Source: CAYUPY01 sp964446595
GTDB taxonomy: Bacteria > Patescibacteriota > Dojkabacteria > J137 > JAEUSD01
NCBI GenBank assembly: GCA_964446595.1
Contig: CAYUPY010000034.1
Location: 1 to 14,870, forward strand
Direction: 5' to 3'
DNA: 14,870 nucleotides
The first letter of the stretch is position 1; each line of letters starts with the position of its first letter. A model generated the notes under the pieces. It saw nothing but the letters and a program-made list of their open reading frames with translations, was not told where the DNA came from and made no database searches. Positions 1 through 7,208 of the stretch are shown in pieces. Made by a program: the position numbers and the translations under genes.

Positions 1-320
<320 letters not shown>

Positions 321-553
321 TCAGTTTCAGTTAATCACAGTAACCCTATCCTGAGATACAGGATTGTCTATAGGGAATTGAGTTACTGGCGACGGCAACG
401 CAATATCTGTAGTTGCTGTGAAAAATACTGAAAGTGATGTCATTTCTATTCAGTTTTTGGAGAATAAGTGTTTATCACTGAATCTTTAAAAATTTAAAAC
501 TAATTACAGACATTAGAAATTTGATTGTGAGTTATTACTACTCCTGGTCAGAT
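321..553 (+). other. 23S-5S internal transcribed spacer with processing-type stems
   Basis: This 233-base spacer holds no tRNA or ORF that I can see. It contains a three-tier stem: CAGTAAC (338-344) with GTTACTG (382-388), CCCTAT (344-349) with ATAGGG (370-375), and CCTG (350-353) with CAGG (359-362). A second stem pairs ACTGAA near 428 with TTCAGT near 450. Such stems are typical of RNase III processing sites in rRNA precursors; that role is inferred here. The part from about 480 to 553 is AT-rich and shows nothing further. Confidence 0.55.
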
Positions 554-671
554 TCCTAGTGTCTGTAGCGTCACGGTCCCACCTTTTTCCATCCCGAACA
601 GAGAAGTGAAACGTGACAGCGCCGAAGGTACTGCATGGGTGACTATGTGGGAGAATAGGTCGATGCTAGGA
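554..671 (+). rRNA. rrf: 5S ribosomal RNA
   Basis: The 5S core is visible as CGGTCCCACC, then ATCCCGAACAGAGAAGTGAAAC, the AGCGCCGAAGGTACTGC segment, and TGGGAGAATAGGTCG. The ends were set by the closing helix I, in which TCCTAG (554-559) pairs with CTAGGA (666-671). The resulting 118 nt is close to the usual family length. It is the last gene of the rRNA operon and is directly followed by an intrinsic terminator. Confidence 0.93.
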
Positions 672-680
672 TTAAAAAGA

Positions 681-712
681 GCCTTAAGCTTAATTGCTTA
701 AGGCTTTTTTTT
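681..712 (+). terminator. Intrinsic terminator of the rRNA operon
   Basis: A perfect 9-bp stem, GCCTTAAGC (681-689) and GCTTAAGGC (696-704), has a 6-nt loop and is followed by eight T residues (705-712). It lies 9 nt after the 5S 3' end. An A-run before the stem (674-678) could also make it work on the minus strand. Confidence 0.93.
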
Positions 713-792
713 GTGAAAGTTTAAGTGAATGGTGAACTGGATTATCACTCGTTTTTCCTCTAGAATAGTAAAAGAATACTATCTTTGAGTTT

Positions 793-1560
793 ATGGCTTC
801 CCAACAAGTAAGTAATATTAGCATTGCTATCCTTGATGATAATTTTGCGGTGCGACAGTCGTTAAAGCTGTTGATACACAGGATTATTGATTGGGTAGGT
901 TTTAATCCGCATATTTATTCTGCAGCGGATGGGGTAGAAGGGATTGGCTATACGTTGGTAACTGTTCCAAACATTATTGTAATTGACACTACTTTACCGA
1001 AGTATAGTGGTAGAGAGGTAATTGAATACCTTAAAACTAACGATAAGTTTATTAGTCAGCAGATTAAGGTGCTTGTAATTTATGATGGTGACAATAGCGC
1101 AGACGATCAGACGAGTCATTTTAAGTACCTAAATAAGCAAGATAGTGATTTTGTGGAGCAGCTGGAAAGCCACTTGCTTCGAGGCTTAGTGTCAGTAGTG
1201 GGTCCTAATCTAAATCAAAGAGATGGACGTGTTTCAGGACGATTTATCGGTAGTTTTTTGCAGTTTGTTATCTGGCTGGGGGCGAGGGCCGATGTTTGGC
1301 AGCGCAGGAGTAGAAAAACATATTTTCTACCCGGCAAGTTTGTTTTATGGTTGGTTTGGTTATTACATAGCATGTTGGTAAACTTTCTCATGGTTTTGCT
1401 TTATCTGTTCATTGCAAAGCCAGAGGAAATAAATGAAGTACAGGCCAGACAAGATGAATATGCGTTCCGTATGCGTGTCTATCCTTTTACCTTCCTGTCG
1501 TTAATAGTAGGCTGGTTCTTATTACTGCAGTTTATTACTTTCTTAATTTTTGCTGGTTAA
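793..1560 (+). CDS. Membrane-tethered receiver-domain (response regulator-like) protein
   Basis: The 255-residue product begins with a CheY-like receiver domain (about residues 9-130). It has the paired acidic residues D15-D16 (ILDDN), the phospho-acceptor position D65 (IVIDTTLP) and the conserved lysine K115 (YLNK). The Thr/Ser usually found at the end of strand beta-4 is not evident (VLVIYDGD, 93-100), so activation may be atypical. No output domain follows. Instead there is a basic stretch (about 165-176) and two hydrophobic membrane segments (about 182-208 and 231-253), predicting a cytoplasmic receiver fixed to the membrane by a hairpin. No histidine kinase lies in the window. No clear Shine-Dalgarno precedes ATG 793; a weak -10 (TAGAAT, 761-766) lies upstream. 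It converges with ung and shares TTAA with it. The fold is fairly secure; the role is unknown. Confidence 0.85.
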   Translation: MASQQVSNISIAILDDNFAVRQSLKLLIHRIIDWVGFNPHIYSAADGVEGIGYTLVTVPNIIVIDTTLPKYSGREVIEYLKTNDKFISQQIKVLVIYDGDNSADDQTSHFKYLNKQDSDFVEQLESHLLRGLVSVVGPNLNQRDGRVSGRFIGSFLQFVIWLGARADVWQRRSRKTYFLPGKFVLWLVWLLHSMLVNFLMVLLYLFIAKPEEINEVQARQDEYAFRMRVYPFTFLSLIVGWFLLLQFITFLIFAG

Positions 1561-2225
1561 GTCCAGTCAATAGGTTGATTTCCATGTTGTTCTAGGTAAC
1601 TATTAGTTTTGCTAAAAGGTTTGCTACCAAAGAATCCTCTATTTGCTGAGAATGGAGAAGGGTGAGGGCTTTCGATTACAAAGTGTTTACTGCGGTCAAT
1701 AAAATCTCCCTTGTTTTGCGCATACTTACCCCATAGTATAAAAACGATGTTTTTCTTTTGATCATTAATTATTTTGATAATTGCATCGGTAAATTGTTCC
1801 CATCCTTTGCCTTGGTGCGAGCCGGCTTGACCGGCTCGCACGGTTAATGTGGCATTTAGTAGTAATACACCCTGTTTTCCCCAGTCAGTGAGGTCACTAT
1901 TCACACGCTTTTCGCCATCTAGGTCAGTCTGAAGCTCTTTAAAAATATTGTCTAACGATGGTTGAAGCCGGCCATGCTGGTCAGGTACCGAGAAGGCGAG
2001 TCCCATTGCTGCTCCTGGCGTATGGTAAGGGTCTTGTCCGAGAATTACAACTTTTACCTTATCGAAGGGGGTTATGTCTAGGGCTCTAAATATATATCGT
2101 CCTGGAGGGAAAACTTGTTGTTTTGCGTATTCTGATTTTACGAACTTTACCAGTTCATGAAAGTATTCTTTATTAAACTCATCTGCTAAATGTTTTTTCC
2201 AAGTTGGGTCTAGAGTTACTTCCAT
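1557..2225 (-). CDS. ung: Uracil-DNA glycosylase, family 1
   Basis: This enzyme removes uracil from DNA by cleaving the N-glycosidic bond, the first step of base excision repair of deaminated cytosine or misincorporated dUMP. The 222-residue length is normal for the family. The water-activating loop GQDPYH is at 63-68 with catalytic D65, followed by the uracil-pocket region through F78 and N124 (LLLNATLTVRAGQAGSH). The DNA-intercalation motif HPSPFSA (188-194) carries the catalytic H188. The protein is complete and every key motif is present. Its stop overlaps that of the convergent receiver gene. Only 38 bp separate its start from the divergent gene at 2264, so its leader must be very short; a weak -10 (TATTCT on the minus strand, 2236-2231) would place transcription start at or near the ATG. 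A perfect 11-bp GC-rich inverted repeat lies inside the gene (1815-1841). Confidence 0.97.
   Translation of the reverse strand: MEVTLDPTWKKHLADEFNKEYFHELVKFVKSEYAKQQVFPPGRYIFRALDITPFDKVKVVILGQDPYHTPGAAMGLAFSVPDQHGRLQPSLDNIFKELQTDLDGEKRVNSDLTDWGKQGVLLLNATLTVRAGQAGSHQGKGWEQFTDAIIKIINDQKKNIVFILWGKYAQNKGDFIDRSKHFVIESPHPSPFSANRGFFGSKPFSKTNSYLEQHGNQPIDWT
1815..1841. repeat. GC-rich perfect inverted repeat inside ung
   Basis: GTGCGAGCCGG (1815-1825), a 5-nt spacer, and CCGGCTCGCAC (1831-1841) form a perfect 11-bp palindromic stem. It encodes the conserved V-R-A-G-Q-A-G-S-H stretch of Ung, so it is not an inserted element. There is no T-tract on either side, so it is not a standard terminator. Confidence 0.8.
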
Positions 2226-2249
2226 ACATTAGAATATCTTATAGTAATA

Positions 2250-2263
2250 TGTTATAATTATAT
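2250..2263 (+). promoter_or_regulatory. Extended -10 promoter giving a near-leaderless transcript
   Basis: TG (2250-2251), one base, then TATAAT (2253-2258) form a perfect extended -10 element. The ATG of the next gene lies 6 nt after the last T, at the usual transcription start distance. The mRNA would therefore begin at, or within a base or two of, the start codon. No -35 match of note was found, as is common for extended -10 promoters. Confidence 0.75.
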
Positions 2264-3643
2264 ATGAGTAAAAGTCAAATCTCCCATACTGTCTTAATAC
2301 TGCTAACGCTCTTGTCGATATTAGCATTAGTGGCACTGGAGCAAAATAGGGAGTATTCAGATGGCGGTGAGTTCAAGTTAAGGGTTGTAGTTGAAGACTA
2401 CGAAGAAATGAATGATGCGCAGCTAGTGCGGGTAGCTCCAGAACAAATCGAATTGCTAGTACCTCCACAGCAGGTCCCTGCAGAAATCCAGGAGAAGCTG
2501 TGCGGGATTGGTGGCCTTAATGAGGAGGAGTACGCTTTTTTGAATTGGCAGGTAGAGGTCACACAGGATTTAGCTTTGGGGCAAGGATGGTATTATATAG
2601 GGCAACAGATAGGCCGGCAGGATTATGTTCAAGTCTTTTTTCGTTGGGATCATGAGAGAATTGATGGCGAGCTTTTAGTGTATTCAGTGAGGAATGGCCA
2701 GATAGCTCAACATATATTCTTGCTAAGTGAACTTGGCTTTAGACCGGAGCAACTTGGGGAAATTTATGAAAGACATCAAGAAAATGCTGAATTGAGGGTC
2801 TCGATGTTCTTAGTTTCTTCAGCTTCTAGCAAAATACAGTATTTAATTGACTTCGACGGTAATGTCCTGTTGCCTTTAACTGCGGACCAGGGTATTAACT
2901 TTGGCAGCCCCTTAACTTTAGAAAATGTTAGGACGGAAGTTTCTGGTTTAGATGATCGGGGATATTACACTTACCGCTTTTTAACCGATAGTCTGCTTAT
3001 TATTAATGTGAATCAAGGAACGCCACACAATCACAGTTTTATATTTAATGAAGGTGAGCTAGTCAGTCATTTGCCTGGAGTTAAAATTCATGCGGCTTCA
3101 ATCATCGGAGATAGTCTAGTCTATTCATACGAGCTTTCGCAAGATGAGAGATCCGTTATTCGAGGCATAGCGAAAATGAATGCATATGGGGTAAGGATTC
3201 TGTACGAAGATAGGATTATAATCTCAGAAGCAGGCCCGGGCGGTATGAACGGATTGGGAATTGATTTCTATAGTAGAGGGAACTATGTGTACATCAATGT
3301 TAGGCATAGCGATGATGGAGAATCAATTTATTTTTACAATCCGCAGAATAATGAGCTACATGGGCTTACTTTTACTTTAGAAGAAAGGAGGTTAAGCTTT
3401 GGAGATCTCTCTCTTGTCCAGTATGGTCCTGATTGTGAATATGAGCATATGGCAATTGTGACAAATAATGGAGAACGTAGTCTTTTCGGACTGCCTGATG
3501 ATTTCTTCACACGTCAGCAAATGCCTGGGAGTCTGATTTTAATTCCTCTCGCAGGTACAAATTGGATACCGGAACCACTATATATGCAGGTTAGTATGCC
3601 ACAATTACTACCACTTACAGAAGCCCCTTTTGATATTAGGTAA
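2264..3643 (+). CDS. Membrane-anchored or secreted protein of unknown function
   Basis: I do not recognise the family of this 459-residue protein. Residues 8-26 form a single hydrophobic segment after a short polar N-terminus. There is no lipobox cysteine, so it is either a signal anchor or an uncleaved signal peptide. The remaining 430 or so residues are outside the cytoplasm by this reading, mainly acidic and polar. They are rich in alternating hydrophobic and aromatic strands with turns, for example around 230-420. This could be a beta-propeller or other all-beta fold, but no clear repeat consensus can be read. The start is supported by the promoter 6 nt upstream. The stop TAA overlaps the ATG of the following gene by one base (TAATG), indicating translational coupling with the transglutaminase-like membrane protein and probably a shared function at the envelope. 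Confidence 0.8.
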   Translation: MSKSQISHTVLILLTLLSILALVALEQNREYSDGGEFKLRVVVEDYEEMNDAQLVRVAPEQIELLVPPQQVPAEIQEKLCGIGGLNEEEYAFLNWQVEVTQDLALGQGWYYIGQQIGRQDYVQVFFRWDHERIDGELLVYSVRNGQIAQHIFLLSELGFRPEQLGEIYERHQENAELRVSMFLVSSASSKIQYLIDFDGNVLLPLTADQGINFGSPLTLENVRTEVSGLDDRGYYTYRFLTDSLLIINVNQGTPHNHSFIFNEGELVSHLPGVKIHAASIIGDSLVYSYELSQDERSVIRGIAKMNAYGVRILYEDRIIISEAGPGGMNGLGIDFYSRGNYVYINVRHSDDGESIYFYNPQNNELHGLTFTLEERRLSFGDLSLVQYGPDCEYEHMAIVTNNGERSLFGLPDDFFTRQQMPGSLILIPLAGTNWIPEPLYMQVSMPQLLPLTEAPFDIR

Positions 3644-5754
3644 TGTTGATTATGAATACTGACCAAATAAATGCTACAACTAAATTGTATGAGGTAGAAC
3701 AGGATTATCAATTAAGGATATTGGACCAATCTGCACTAATGCAGATCATGAGAGAGTTAATCAAACTAGGCTTGCCATTTACCTTGTTACTGCAAATACA
3801 TGAAATTCTCATAAAAGACCAGAGTTATCTATGGTTATTACCCATTATGCTGATTCTCGCAGAGGAGCTGGCACATACTTCTTCCCAAGTTGTATCCCCT
3901 CAGTCGATAGCTAGAACGCTAAATAGGACAAAAGCGATGTTTAGTTTTACTACAAGTCAACCGATTAGGTTGGAGGCTGTTGAAATGCCTGCTGATGATA
4001 AGAGGCAGCTTAGATTTGGTTTGTATTTTATCTATATCGTTAGTTTTATGTTCTTAATGATATTTATGAAGCTGGAGGACGAACAGGGGGTTGAAATTCC
4101 TGCAGACGATATAGTTTCAGTACTGGAAGTATTTACTGAGACAGATAGAGTTGAATCATCTGTGGTTACGATGCCAGAGTTTTTTAGAGATTCTATTTTG
4201 ATACCAGATGGTTCTGTTCCTCATGTACACTCGGATGATAATAGTAGCTTAGGTTTGGTGATTGATTCTATTAGACCAGACGAAGAGGCGTGGGGTGATA
4301 ATAAAGAAGTGCCCACCACGGCTGAAATTTTAGGAATACTTTCTAATCCCATTATTGCCTTCAGGGTAGACACAAGTATTCCGGATCCTATGGGTGGTTA
4401 CTTTTTGATGTCTAGTTTTCAAGCAAGGGCTAACCTTTTAGCACTTCCACAAAGTAGTTCCTTTACGGTTGAGGGTGATGTAGCTGGCTCGAAAATCGGA
4501 TTTCGTGATTATCTCGCTAATAGATATGGTTCACCTTTTCTTAGCGGCATATCTCCTTTCGTATGGCTCTCTGCTTCTATTAGCCCTGAACTACTAACAG
4601 GGGATAATGTATTCATTAGAATTCCTGAGTCCTACTTCAGTGCTAATGATGATCAGACCTACGGACTATATACAATAAGAGTGCTGCAAAACGGAGTAGA
4701 GTTGGCTGTTAATGCTGAGCTGATAATATTTGAGGACGGTTCAATTGGGCTGCTTAATCTAGAGGGTGTTGATACTTCTGCTGGAGAAATTGAGATTCGT
4801 TTGGCGTACGGTGTAGAGATTAATTCTGGAATTGAGATTGGTGTAAATGGTTTTGGCAATGATGGGCAAGGAATAGATTTTTCAGCACATACAGCCACGT
4901 TTGATGACTATCTGGGAAGGATAGGGGGCATACCCTTTAACAGTGACGGTAGTGTAAATACAACTACTTTTGCAGCCATGGCTGCTGCCAATCAGGAGTA
5001 TGGTTTAGTACAGAGTTTTGATCCAGAGTTGGTTGAATTGACACTGATTGAGTACTTTGGTGCTACAGCAACAGAAATTGCTAACTGTTTTGACGCAAAC
5101 CGACAGCTAGCTCTCGTCTTAGCCTATTTGCTAGACCAGGGCTATCAGCTAGATATCGATTCTTTTGTTTTAACGCAAGTTTATTTGTATTATGGTGATG
5201 AGCATAATTTAACTAATTTGCATTTGCATGCGGTTGTGTTGGGTATGAAAGACGGGGAGACAACTGTGCTAGATGCCACTCCTGCTATGGGGGACGATCC
5301 CGACCAATTTGCACTGGCGTTATCAAGCTCACTTTCACAAGAACAAGGGTCACCTGTGGTCACTAGTAGAGGTATAGGCAATAACGAATATTTAGTAGAA
5401 CAGGCACAGGATAATACTCAAGTACAGTTAGAAATATCTCAGGGAGAGTTGTTTCTGTTGATTTCTGTGCTGGGTCTTCTAGGGTTATTTCTAGGTGCTA
5501 TTTATCGCGCTAAAGATGTACCTGACTTTATTTACTACCTCATTTTGTCGGGCAAGCTCAAGTCCTATATGGAGCTGGACAGTTTTGACAGAGAAGACTT
5601 AGCACGAAAGTTTTTAAGCAATAAAGAGTATTACATAGGAAAGCAAAAGGGAAGCTGGAGAAAAGTAAATAAGCTTTTGGCTAAAGTAATACTTACTCCA
5701 AGTGAGCGGATTTATTTGGTTGCAGATGTTTACCACCGCTTGAATCAGACGTAA
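3643..5754 (+). CDS. Membrane protein with extracellular transglutaminase-like domain
   Basis: The 703-residue protein has a hydrophobic N-terminal region (about 43-77), a clear membrane span (about 126-144), a large central region, a second clear span (about 603-625) and a basic cytoplasmic tail. Near the end of the central region is a transglutaminase-type catalytic set in the right order: C482 (IANCFDANRQ), H529 (LHLHAVVLG) and D544 (VLDATP). The VLDATP motif is especially typical of this superfamily. Members act as protein cross-linkers, amidases or cysteine proteases; which applies here cannot be read from sequence. Residues 330-400 look like a beta-sandwich module. The start may be ATG 3643, overlapping the previous stop, or ATG 3652. 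No terminator separates it from the upstream gene, so the pair is an operon. The catalytic assignment is good; substrate and role are unknown. Confidence 0.82.
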   Translation: MLIMNTDQINATTKLYEVEQDYQLRILDQSALMQIMRELIKLGLPFTLLLQIHEILIKDQSYLWLLPIMLILAEELAHTSSQVVSPQSIARTLNRTKAMFSFTTSQPIRLEAVEMPADDKRQLRFGLYFIYIVSFMFLMIFMKLEDEQGVEIPADDIVSVLEVFTETDRVESSVVTMPEFFRDSILIPDGSVPHVHSDDNSSLGLVIDSIRPDEEAWGDNKEVPTTAEILGILSNPIIAFRVDTSIPDPMGGYFLMSSFQARANLLALPQSSSFTVEGDVAGSKIGFRDYLANRYGSPFLSGISPFVWLSASISPELLTGDNVFIRIPESYFSANDDQTYGLYTIRVLQNGVELAVNAELIIFEDGSIGLLNLEGVDTSAGEIEIRLAYGVEINSGIEIGVNGFGNDGQGIDFSAHTATFDDYLGRIGGIPFNSDGSVNTTTFAAMAAANQEYGLVQSFDPELVELTLIEYFGATATEIANCFDANRQLALVLAYLLDQGYQLDIDSFVLTQVYLYYGDEHNLTNLHLHAVVLGMKDGETTVLDATPAMGDDPDQFALALSSSLSQEQGSPVVTSRGIGNNEYLVEQAQDNTQVQLEISQGELFLLISVLGLLGLFLGAIYRAKDVPDFIYYLILSGKLKSYMELDSFDREDLARKFLSNKEYYIGKQKGSWRKVNKLLAKVILTPSERIYLVADVYHRLNQT

Positions 5755-5782
5755 TTGATGGAGTGCAAAAATGTCTCTAATT

Positions 5783-5791
5783 TGCTATAAT
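5783..5791 (+). promoter_or_regulatory. rpsA extended -10 promoter
   Basis: TG (5783-5784), one base, and TATAAT (5786-5791) form a perfect extended -10. Transcription would begin near 5798, giving a leader of about 43 nt. No good -35 hexamer is seen at 16-18 bp. Confidence 0.75.
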
Positions 5792-5797
5792 CTCTCA

Positions 5798-5813
5798 CTC
5801 TCAGCAATGAGAG
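5798..5813 (+). promoter_or_regulatory. rpsA leader hairpin with GCAA tetraloop
   Basis: CTCTCA (5798-5803), the GNRA-class loop GCAA (5804-5807) and TGAGAG (5808-5813) form a perfect 6-bp hairpin. It lies exactly where the -10 element predicts the 5' end of the mRNA. It may protect the 5' end or serve in S1 autoregulation, as is known for rpsA in other bacteria; the role here is inferred. Confidence 0.6.
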
Positions 5814-5823
5814 AATCCAAAAG

Positions 5824-5830
5824 AAAGGAA
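5824..5830 (+). promoter_or_regulatory. Shine-Dalgarno site of rpsA
   Basis: AAAGGAA lies 10 nt before ATG 5841 and supports that start. It is notable because no comparable site precedes the other starts in this window. Confidence 0.7.
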
Positions 5831-5840
5831 ACGCAAAATT

Positions 5841-7097
5841 ATGGCAGATGCCAGCAAATTAGGAGTAGCTTATGATGAGCTACAAAATTATCTGGAGAAT
5901 TTGCAGGACCCTCCACGAACCTTCGAACGTGGGCAAATCGTAAAAGGAGAAATCCTTAGAATCGGTAAAGCAGAAATGCTTGTAGATGTAGGTGGACGAA
6001 CAGAAGCTGTTATTACTGGTCGCGAACTTAAATTGGATGGCGAAAAGCTAGACAAGGAAGTTGGCGATAGTATTTTGGTATACATTGTTAAACCAGAAAA
6101 CGACAAAGGACAGATAGAAGCTTCCATTAGACGCACTGGCACCGCACGTAAATGGCATGACTTGGTAGAAGCAAAAGAAAACCAGGATCCTGTTACTGTA
6201 AAAGTAATAGAAGCCAATACTGGTGGTGTGATCGTTGAGATCAAGGGCGGTCTACGTGGTTTCGTTCCTAGCTCCCAGTTAAATAACTCTCGAATTTACC
6301 CAACCGGTGGTTATGAGAGCAAGCAGGAAGCGACAAAACAACTACAAGGTAAGTTAGCTGAGCTAATCGGCGAAGAACTAGACGTAATGGTGATGGAGAT
6401 TGACCGTGAAAAGAATCGTGTCATCCTATCTGAGAAATACGTAAATAGTGAAGCAGATATGCAGAAGCGTACAGAAACTCTTGAAAAGATTGACGAGGGT
6501 AGTGTATTAGAAGGAGAAGTGACCGGTATTGCACCGTTCGGACTCTTTGTAACAGCACAAGGACTAGAAGGTCTAGTTCACCTTTCAGAAATCTCATGGG
6601 ACAAGGTCGGGAATCCTGCTGACTTCTATCAGGTTGGTGACAAGGTTAAGGTGCAAGTAATTGGTATTGAAGATTCTGGTAAGCGTATTGCTTACAGTAT
6701 TAAACGATTACTTCCTGATCCTTGGGATGAAATCGTGAAGAAATATCAGATAGGCCAAGTAATTGAAGGTGAAATTACTAAAGTAGTTGATTACGGTGCT
6801 TTTGTACGTATCGACGAAGGTCTAAACGGTCTAATTCACATCTCTGAAATGTCCAATAAATTGGTTAAAGATCCAAGTGAGATCGTAAAAGAAGGTGAGA
6901 CACGTGAAGTAAAAATTATTTCTATGTCTCGCGAAGAACGACATCTGGGCTTGAGTATTCGCCAATTAACTGAAGAAGCAAATGCTCCAAAGAAAAAATC
7001 TAGTAAGTCCAAGTCTTCTAGTGAAGATGAACCTGAAGACTCAGCTGTTGAGATGGCTCGTTTAGAAGAGATTTTAAATGAGAAAGCAGCAGCTTAG
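5841..7097 (+). CDS. rpsA: Small-subunit ribosomal protein S1 (four S1 domains)
   Basis: S1 binds mRNA at the 30S platform and helps load structured messages. The 418-residue protein has four OB-fold S1 repeats at about 30-98, 115-200, 218-288 and 304-376. The last two are the most canonical (GEVTGIAPFGLFV...GLVHLSE and GEITKVVDYGAFV...GLIHISEMS). The first two are more divergent, as is usual for the ribosome-anchoring domains. E. coli S1 has six repeats; four-repeat forms are common in other phyla. The C-terminal tail (379-418) is low-complexity, with Lys/Ser then acidic residues. The gene has its own promoter, a 5' hairpin and a Shine-Dalgarno site, and ends before a strong GC-rich hairpin, so it is probably monocistronic. 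Confidence 0.95.
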   Translation: MADASKLGVAYDELQNYLENLQDPPRTFERGQIVKGEILRIGKAEMLVDVGGRTEAVITGRELKLDGEKLDKEVGDSILVYIVKPENDKGQIEASIRRTGTARKWHDLVEAKENQDPVTVKVIEANTGGVIVEIKGGLRGFVPSSQLNNSRIYPTGGYESKQEATKQLQGKLAELIGEELDVMVMEIDREKNRVILSEKYVNSEADMQKRTETLEKIDEGSVLEGEVTGIAPFGLFVTAQGLEGLVHLSEISWDKVGNPADFYQVGDKVKVQVIGIEDSGKRIAYSIKRLLPDPWDEIVKKYQIGQVIEGEITKVVDYGAFVRIDEGLNGLIHISEMSNKLVKDPSEIVKEGETREVKIISMSREERHLGLSIRQLTEEANAPKKKSSKSKSSSEDEPEDSAVEMARLEEILNEKAAA

Positions 7098-7120
7098 GGT
7101 ATAAGCTAGTTTGTAAGTTA

Positions 7121-7159
7121 CCCCGCTGGTGGCGAAGCCACCAGCGGGGGCGTTATTTC
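7121..7159 (+). terminator. Terminator hairpin after rpsA
   Basis: A perfect 13-bp GC-rich stem, CCCCGCTGGTGGC (7121-7133) and GCCACCAGCGGGG (7137-7149), closes a GAA loop. It is followed by a mixed T-rich segment (TTATTT, 7153-7158) rather than a pure T-tract. It lies 23 nt after the rpsA stop. Confidence 0.8.
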
Positions 7160-7194
7160 TGTACTAGTTTTATATACAATTTGGAGTTAATCTT

Positions 7195-7200
7195 TATATT
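7195..7200 (+). promoter_or_regulatory. Possible -10 element of the surface protein gene
   Basis: TATATT ends 9 nt before ATG 7209, which would give a leader of about 2 nt. There is no TG extension and no clear -35, so this is a weak call based on its placement. Confidence 0.4.
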
Positions 7201-7208
7201 CTTCCTAA

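Noticed and set aside
321..553. tRNA gene or insertion in the 23S-5S spacer.
   Set aside because: No cloverleaf or GGTTCGAATCC-type T-arm is present; the stems look like precursor processing stems.
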